In this document: positions 58,001 through 64,000 of the stretch, one piece after another
How the letters are laid out: each line of letters opens with the position of its first letter
How positions within the stretch are numbered: the stretch's first letter is position 1
From: Mimachlamys varia
Taxonomy: Eukaryota; Mollusca; Bivalvia; Pectinida; Pectinidae
Length of the DNA: 64,000 nt
Assembly: GCA_947623455.1 (NCBI GenBank)
Contig: OX392535.1
Span: 42,556,688-42,620,687, forward strand
Direction: 5' to 3'
Made by a program: the position numbers and the translations under genes
Notes under the pieces: generated by a model
The model's input: only the letters and a program-made list of their open reading frames with translations
Told to the model about the DNA's origin: nothing
Database searches by the model: none

Positions 58001-58517
58001 ATTGCTCTTGGCGTTGAATATTTTAAATGACGCATTGAAGAAAAATTACAAAAGTTATTTAAAAGGGGCGGGTGCTATAGAGCATTGTGTCTGTCCATCT
58101 TTCTGTTATCCGGTCTTTGGCTTACTTTGAGGTGTGTGTTCACCTTTGTCAGGTTGTGTGTCATGTATCAAAAGTAGGTCACTCTGACCTACATTTTGAC
58201 CTTTGACTTATATCAAAGACATGAAACTCTCAGATCAATCTCCTATACCTCTTGTCACATAAACTTCATATACTTGAAACAATTGGTGGTTCGCCTTGGC
58301 ATGAAATGCTGCAGAATACATGTTGTCACCATAGTCAAGCGCAATTACATAGTAAAATGGTGCCACTTACCAGTAAACATCCCCCAAGATTTATTTGCAA
58401 GATATGGTAACACTGTCACTTTTCCTTATTGAATAGAGGTGATCTGTCAAACATTCATGTCTAGAATAAGTTTTTGCACAAATTCATCATACTTACTGTT
58501 TTTTCTTGTTTTTGCAG

Positions 58518-58631
58518 AATAACTACATACGTACCACCAAGTACAACTTATTTTCTTTCCTACCAAAGAACATGTTCGAGCAATTCCAACGACTAGCCAA
58601 TGCCTATTTCTTGTGCCTACTAATACTTCAG
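58518..58631 (+). CDS. ATP8B (subfamily): P4-ATPase, ATP8B-like: third coding exon (residues 31-68, start of M1)
   Basis: It is bounded by TGTTTTTGCAG and CAG|GTAAAA, 114 nt, phase 0-0. It starts [18 protein letters not shown], continues [13 protein letters not shown] and ends LCLLILQ. The N-x-I-x-T-x-KYN, F-L-P and FEQFxR(V/L)AN(A/T)YFL motifs are hallmark P4-ATPase sequence immediately before and into membrane helix M1. The LCLLILQ ending is the hydrophobic first half of M1. Similarity to ATP8B4-type proteins is strong by memory of the family; the paralogue within ATP8B is not resolved. The frame is intact. Confidence 0.96.
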
Positions 58632-59574
58632 GTAAAAATTTAATTATTCTTCTATGCCTAAAATCTTACAAACCAATGAACCGGTTATTTTTTAGTTACC
58701 AGGGTACTTGCCGTTTTGATTTCTTTTGTCAATGTACAAAAAAGGTTTTCTAGCAGTATAATTAAGACGCTTCCAGATCAGCAAAGACTTAATATTACAA
58801 ATCAAACCTTTCACCTTCAAATTAAAAAAAAAAAAATTATAATTGAATTAAAATTAGTTAAGGGATTTCAGGCTTCAATGATAGATTTCTGGCAAAAATG
58901 ACAGAATTTTGTAAAGGGAGGCACTGTACTTGTCATTAACAGAAGCGAAAATAGATTTACATGTTCATATATTTTCATGAATATTTCAAGCATTTTAATC
59001 ATCATGAATTCAAAAAGTAGAATTCAGCTGTAAATCAAAATTCTGAACACTGTTAATGAACATCGGTGAATGAACCGACCGCCATGTCATTCAAGCCTGA
59101 TCTAACTCGGCTACGAGAGCCGGGCCGATCCTTTGAGATCTGATATGAATATTCATGAAATTCATAGCATTCGATCACTTCAATAACTATAACCATACAA
59201 AATCTGTTAGTTTTCGTCGTAAAAACAAAATCACATTAAACCATCGGTATTGATTATATTTAGAGAGATTTCTGGAGTCTGTCATGGTAACTAACAATGA
59301 AGGCATTTCTTGATTCTGTTAGATGGAGCTGTTGTTGGGGAGTGGTTATAACCTGTTTATGTGTCCTAAATAATGTTACATTACCTAAAATTGATTGATA
59401 GCAATGTCCATTTTGGGAATAATAGAAAGAATAAGGAGTGTACAGAAATGGTAGGTATGGTGCTTTAGTGTATATCTGGGGTCAGATTGACATCAGATTG
59501 GTACTGGCACACGACTACTTCTGTAGAACAGAGATATCCAGTGTTCAGTCAACATGTCGTGATGTGTCATTTAT

Positions 59575-60270
59575 AGTCATCAGGGCAGAGAAATAAGTAA
59601 AAAACAAAACCTGAATTTATCAGGGCAGAGAAATAAGTAAAAAAAAATGGAATTTATCTGGGCATAGATATACAAAGAAAAAATCCTAAATTATTAGGGC
59701 AGAGGTATATAAAGAAAAAATCTTGAAATTATCAGGGCAGAGGTATAAGTAAAAAAAATCTTGAATTTATCAGGGCAGAGGTGTAAGTAAAAAAAATCTT
59801 GAATTTATCAGGACAGAAATTTAAGTTAAAAAACCCTTAATTTATCAGGGCAGAGATATAATTTAAATTTAAATAATCCTGAATTTATCAGGGCAGAGAT
59901 ATAAGTAAAAAAAACTGGGAATTTACAGGGCAGAGATTTAATTAAAAAAAAAGACTGAATTTATCAGGGCAGAGATATTGATAAAATTTATTCCTCTACT
60001 TATGTTGTCAATCCCGAAATGTAAGTAAAAGATCAGGGCTGAGGGCAGAGATGTTATTGAACCTTTCTGTAGTCATCCAGGCAGAGTTTTTGTTGTTGAA
60101 AATTTCTGTATTTATTAGGGAAGAGGTTTAAGTAAAATTTGTGTTTGTAATCAGGGCAGAGATCTACATTCAGTAAAATTTTGTGTTTATATATATATAT
60201 AATCAGGGCAGAGATCTACATTCAGTAAAATTTTGTGTTTATATATATATATATAATCAGGGCAGAGATG
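59575..60270. repeat. Degenerate CAGGGCAGAG tandem repeat, about 17 copies
   Basis: Units of roughly 33-50 bp follow TTTATCAGGGCAGAGATATA then AGTAAAAAAA-C-TGAA. Two late units carry a TATATATATA insertion with GATCTACATTCAGTAAAATT. Length and sequence are variable, so the array is old. Confidence 0.88.
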
Positions 60271-60299
60271 CATCATCATGCAAATATACTCTATATCAT

Positions 60300-60392
60300 C
60301 GGTATTAAATAATTTCTGTGATATTTTAAACGGTATTAAATCATTTCTGTAATATTTTATACGGTGTTAAATGATTTCTGTGATATTTTATA
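60300..60392. repeat. 31-bp tandem repeat, 3 copies
   Basis: CGGTATTAAATAATTTCTGT then GATATTTTAAA recurs at 60300, 60331 and 60362. Confidence 0.85.
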
Positions 60393-61333
60393 GGGCAAAG
60401 GTGAGTTTAGTCAGTGATAATCTGTGCAATAATATAATACAGAAAGGAGTTGTTCTGTGATATTTTTATGAAGGGGATCAAACTATAAGAAGTTAAGAAC
60501 CACATTCTGGTTATTCTTTTTTCAGATGAACTATCTAATCATTATTGTGATTTATAAGTAAACCACCAGTTTGGACATTTGCGAGCTCTGTAAGAAACCA
60601 GCCAGTGTCTTATTATTAACTTTCTTCTGTAACCTTCAAATTTTAATTGATACAGAATGTTTAAACAAAAAAAAGGAGAGGTGATTGGTGGTTCTTGACT
60701 TGTAAAGGTCAGATATAGGGCAAAACTTCACAGTAGGTTAAAAGTATCAATACTTCTGATGTTTGACAGGTCAAGGAGAAAAAATTCAAGTTGTATACTG
60801 CAACATATGTTTTAGTTGCCATGGTGATTGTGAAGCATATGGGAATGATAATATTGTGAAAGATTCATCTCCATGGATAAATCTTGTTTCATTTGAATGT
60901 TTTCATTGATACGTAAAAAGTCGTTGTTATGAGGCCTACGTGTACACTTGAACGATTTCCACTAGAATGAATTATTAGACTTATTATATACCTGTACATA
61001 ACCTGTTTGTGTCCAGGACAGGATTTTTCTATGTTCAATTTTGAGCAATTAAAGAAATAGAAATTGAACTTGATTTTGAAGGGTAATAATGTTGAAAATG
61101 AGAAACTTAAATGTTTACAGAGTTTTTTGATTATTTAAATGTTTTCAAAAATTTGGAGTATAATTTTAAGCTTGAACGTTTTGTCTATATTTCTTTATCA
61201 TGTTATTAGATGATGGAGAATTAGCGAAATGTTATCGGTAATAATGGTAGCTCTAGATGGACCCGCTATCTTATGTCCGTCTGTATAAAGTCTCCTAGAG
61301 CAGTGTATTTTGTTGTATCTCGACACGTTTGTT

Positions 61334-61401
61334 GAGAGACATATGTAGTGGAGAGACATATGTAGTGGAGAGACATATGTAGTGGGGAGACATATGTAGT
61401 G
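61334..61401. repeat. 17-bp tandem repeat, 4 copies
   Basis: GAGAGACATATGTAGTG starts at 61334, 61351, 61368 and 61385 (last copy GGGAGA), almost identical. Confidence 0.92.
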
Positions 61402-62592
61402 GAAATCTGTTTGGAAGGACCTCTACTGGATTCGAGATGTTAACTTGAGGAGTAAAATGAGATCGTTTTGTCAGTTGGTAATCCTGTCTATTATTGATTC
61501 CGAGAGCCGAACAACAAACACTCGGAACTCTTCAGAGACAGCTGTTTCCTACGCCTGTTATCACAAGCTACCACTCCTCCCAGTTTAAAACAACATTAGG
61601 TTATAAAACAGATGGTTGGTTTTTTACAGATCTCAATTTCTTGTTTTTGTATGCTATAACATTTTGAAAGCATTCACATGAAATAAAGGAGAGCAAAGTT
61701 ATATTTACATTAAATGATGATTGCATGTTTTTGTGAAAGGTTTGAAGTGATATACAAAACCTTAAAATAAACCTTAAAGAATATATTTTCAAAAAAAAAA
61801 TTAAAAAGATTTGCAACAATTTTTGTTTGCATCTTGAGTAGATTTTAGTAGTTTTATAAAAGTTCTGGTGAAGCGTAATATGTAAATAATGCTGACAGAG
61901 GACATATATGTTTTGAATTATTACCATTGAGTTCCCAAATATATCTGACCAAGATGTAGTCTGAAACTTTATTGAAGAATAAATATCAGCAATTCTATAA
62001 AATATAACACTGCAGGCTTTTGTTGGCTTTTGATACAATATTGGGTTAATGAGTATGGATAACAACCTTACAAAATAATAATATATAAAATTGCTAAATA
62101 GTTTTCCTTTGATAGGAAATATCAAGTTTGAATTATGAACTAAATGTATGTTTTATTTTTTCCTGTAGGGGATGCCTGCTTTATTGAATGTTTCTTAATT
62201 TGTGTTAATTAAACGTTACTAATTACTTTCCTGTCGCTTTCAGAATATTTGATGAGCATCCAATACCGCATGTTTCACCAAATCTGTTTGAATTTTGAAA
62301 AGCTATAAATGCATTTTGTAATGTTTAATCATCAAAAATCAACAATGTTTCATGTTGAAATATTGTTTTCATAACTAATATTGTGCAGCAGTGTTTAATA
62401 GAGAAATTAAGGAATCAAAATATTTCCTAAGAGTTTGGTTGTGGTGGAAATGAAAAATAGTCTGTTTTGTTGTTTTAAAAAAAACAATAAAAGGCAATTA
62501 TGACCTTTGTTTTTAAGATTTGTTGCTAATCATTAGCAATTGTCAAATTTTAAGAATATATTAAGTCAGAGAATATGCACCACAGGTCCTTA

Positions 62593-62794
62593 GCCCCAGT
62601 TTCATTATTGTTCCTTAACTAAAGAATTTCCTAAACTTAAATTTTCCATAGTACATATAATATAATGCATTACAGAATTTAAGGAAGGTTTCTTGAACTT
62701 AAGATTTTATCTTTAGCTTATGTAATGCTTTCCTATGGAAAATTTAAAGTTTAAGGTATTTCCTTAAGTTAAGGAACATCGATGAAACCAGGGC
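62593..62794. repeat. Fold-back element, ~200 bp
   Basis: The left arm GCCCCAGTTTCATTATTGTT, CCTTAACTAAAG and TTTTCCATAG pairs with the right arm CTATGGAAAATTTAAAG, TTAAGTTAAGGAACATCGAT and GAAACCAGGGC. Each arm is about 60 bp with mismatches. It resembles the fold-back at 55096-55233 at the tips, so both may be one short MITE family. Confidence 0.75.
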
Positions 62795-63227
62795 CTGTTT
62801 TACACTTTTTATACATAACTTGATTAATACATGTATGTTGGGTTTTGCTATTCTTATTTATTTCTCATTTTATTTCAAAAGAAAATTTATGCACAATTTG
62901 TATCAATTTTAATAATGTGGTGTAGTTCATTGGAATTTGAAATGATAACAGATGATTATACATGTATTCATTTAAATTTACAATGAATTATATACACAGG
63001 AAAATTTTGTTCTGCAGTTTTTTTGAATATTCAAATTTTTGTGTTTGAACATGAACAGATGTATCCATTTGGTTGTATAATGTTAATATAATAAGAAAAA
63101 ATGGAATGTTTTAGGTTAAATAAAATTAAATAGAAGTGAATTCCACAAGAATATTACTCACAGTCTCATATATTAGCTTTGATTGCATATATATCATTTT
63201 CTTTTCTTCCATGAAATTTTTCACCAG

Positions 63228-63326
63228 GTCATCCCTGCGATATCCTCACTGCCCTGGTATACAACCCTTGTACCCCTAGCGTTCGTGTTAGGGATCACTG
63301 CAGTGAAAGACGCAGTTGATGACTTC
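63228..63326 (+). CDS. ATP8B (subfamily): P4-ATPase, ATP8B-like: fourth coding exon (residues 69-101, end of M1 through M2)
   Basis: The acceptor is TTTTTCACCAG and the donor GACTTC|GTAAGT, 99 nt, phase 0-0. It encodes [19 protein letters not shown] then [14 protein letters not shown]. The (L/V)IPxISSLxWxTT loop between M1 and M2, followed by VPL...ITAVKDAxDD(Y/F), is diagnostic of ATP8B flippases; family members continue with FRHKSD, expected in the next exon outside the window. The M1-M2 region is on the lipid-selecting side of these pumps. The exon is intact and has less AT bias than the surrounding intron. Confidence 0.96.
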
Positions 63327-64000
63327 GTAAGTCCAAGGTCATTTAAAAACATCCTGGTGGCTAGTTCTAACTTCTAAAATGATCAGAGTTTCTTCTGCGT
63401 TTGATTTAGAATCTCGCTTTGTAGCGTGGTTTCACATCTATTTTGTTTTTTCACTGTTTTTAACACTCACTTATGCCAGAACAACAGTTTTATATTTATT
63501 TCATATTTCACTTGTTCAATAAAGGGATGGATGTCAGCAGTGTTTTAAAAAAAAAAAATTTGTTAATCAACTTTCTCAAAATATTGGTTATTTATACATC
63601 TGTCATTGTGTTAAGTAGTACATGTACCCGTAGTGTCATTCTCACAAATGTGCAACAATCATTTTTAAAAACAAAAATAAAAAAAAGTTTCTTATTTACA
63701 ACAAAAATGAAAATTTGTTTTGATTTCCTAGTTCTATCTCTTTACTTAATTTGATTAAATAATTTGAAAATCTTCATGTTTCATGTTAGGAATAAAAACC
63801 AATTTGAATGTATGACCTGACCTGATACTTTATTTTAAACAACATTTAAGGTCATAGTGGTTCTTCTTAGTTGGATTAATCTTTATATTAATTTAATATA
63901 CAATATATCATAGGTTGTTAAAGAAATTCTTCTTCCAATGAACAAAAAATTAAAATAACATACCATTTTCAATGGTTTATTTCTTAAGTAAAGTTATTTA
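63327..64000 (+). other. Start of intron 4 (continues beyond the window)
   Basis: It begins GTAAGTCC and is AT-rich. The remaining flippase exons (actuator domain, DKTGT phosphorylation site, nucleotide-binding domain, M3-M10) are not in this window. Confidence 0.7.

Larger units (their letters stand above)
58632..63227 (+). other. Intron 3, about 4.6 kb
   Basis: It is a phase-0 intron, GTAAAAAT ... TTTTTCACCAG. It contains a ~33-45 bp CAGGGCAGAG array, a 31-bp triplicate, a 17-bp array and a fold-back element. The 174-codon reverse frame at 61601-62125 is composed of AT-rich codons and has no domain; I regard it as chance. Confidence 0.75.

Noticed and set aside
61601..62125. 174-codon reverse-strand ORF inside a flippase intron
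   Set aside because: It is rich in Phe, Ile, Lys, Tyr and Ser as expected from AT-rich noncoding DNA, has no domain or promoter context, and is antisense to an intron.

Overview
This is AT-rich, intron-bearing, repeat-laden nuclear DNA from an animal. The only gene I can identify with confidence is the 5' end of a P4-ATPase (phospholipid flippase) of the ATP8B type on the + strand. The mixture of tRNA-derived SINEs, TA-flanked MITEs, decayed LINE remnants and many unrelated minisatellites would fit a mollusc or another lophotrochozoan. That placement is an inference; nothing in the window names the species.

Layout. 1-6.5 kb: an inverted repeat, a 41-bp array (about 18 copies) and a 45-bp array (about 109 copies). 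6.7-11.1 kb: a reverse-strand SINE, a 62-bp array, one TA-flanked MITE nested inside another (outer 7849-9272, inner 8021-9021), a 290-bp dispersed repeat and a 44-bp array (about 24 copies). 11.6-13.9 kb: a SINE, short tandem repeats, a candidate TIR element and a GGTACAAAAAAG-type repeat. 14.25-24.70 kb: a decayed LINE interrupted by a 9,339-bp insertion (14482-23820). The insertion has near-perfect 112/113-bp terminal inverted repeats and a 6-bp CACCTA target duplication, and it carries a palindromic satellite and a 19-bp minisatellite. 25.2-35.1 kb: two more GGTACAAAAAAG clusters, a second, uninterrupted copy of the outer MITE, degenerate dispersed repeats, a tRNA-like SINE at 35.6 kb and two small CpG-richer spots (26.4-27.05 and 31.06-31.6 kb) that may be promoters. 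36.0-41.0 kb: a 16/18-bp minisatellite alternating three times with a 285-293 bp spacer. 41-64 kb: the flippase region.

Flippase. Coding exons are at 46262-46292, 57592-57650, 58518-58631 and 63228-63326, with a probable 5'UTR exon at 44158-44215. The splice sites and phases agree, and together they encode the first 101 residues through membrane segments M1 and M2. The rest of the gene lies past the right edge. The introns (about 2.0, 11.3, 0.9 and 4.6 kb) are filled with SINEs, fold-back elements and short tandem repeats.

Nearly all long open frames here are by-products of tandem repeats whose unit contains no stop codon; I do not call them genes. Roughly 18-19 kb, more than a quarter of the window, is tandem repeat by my count. 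The observation most worth following is the satellite-loaded TIR insertion in the LINE, because LINE frame, target duplication and TIRs agree on the same two junctions.
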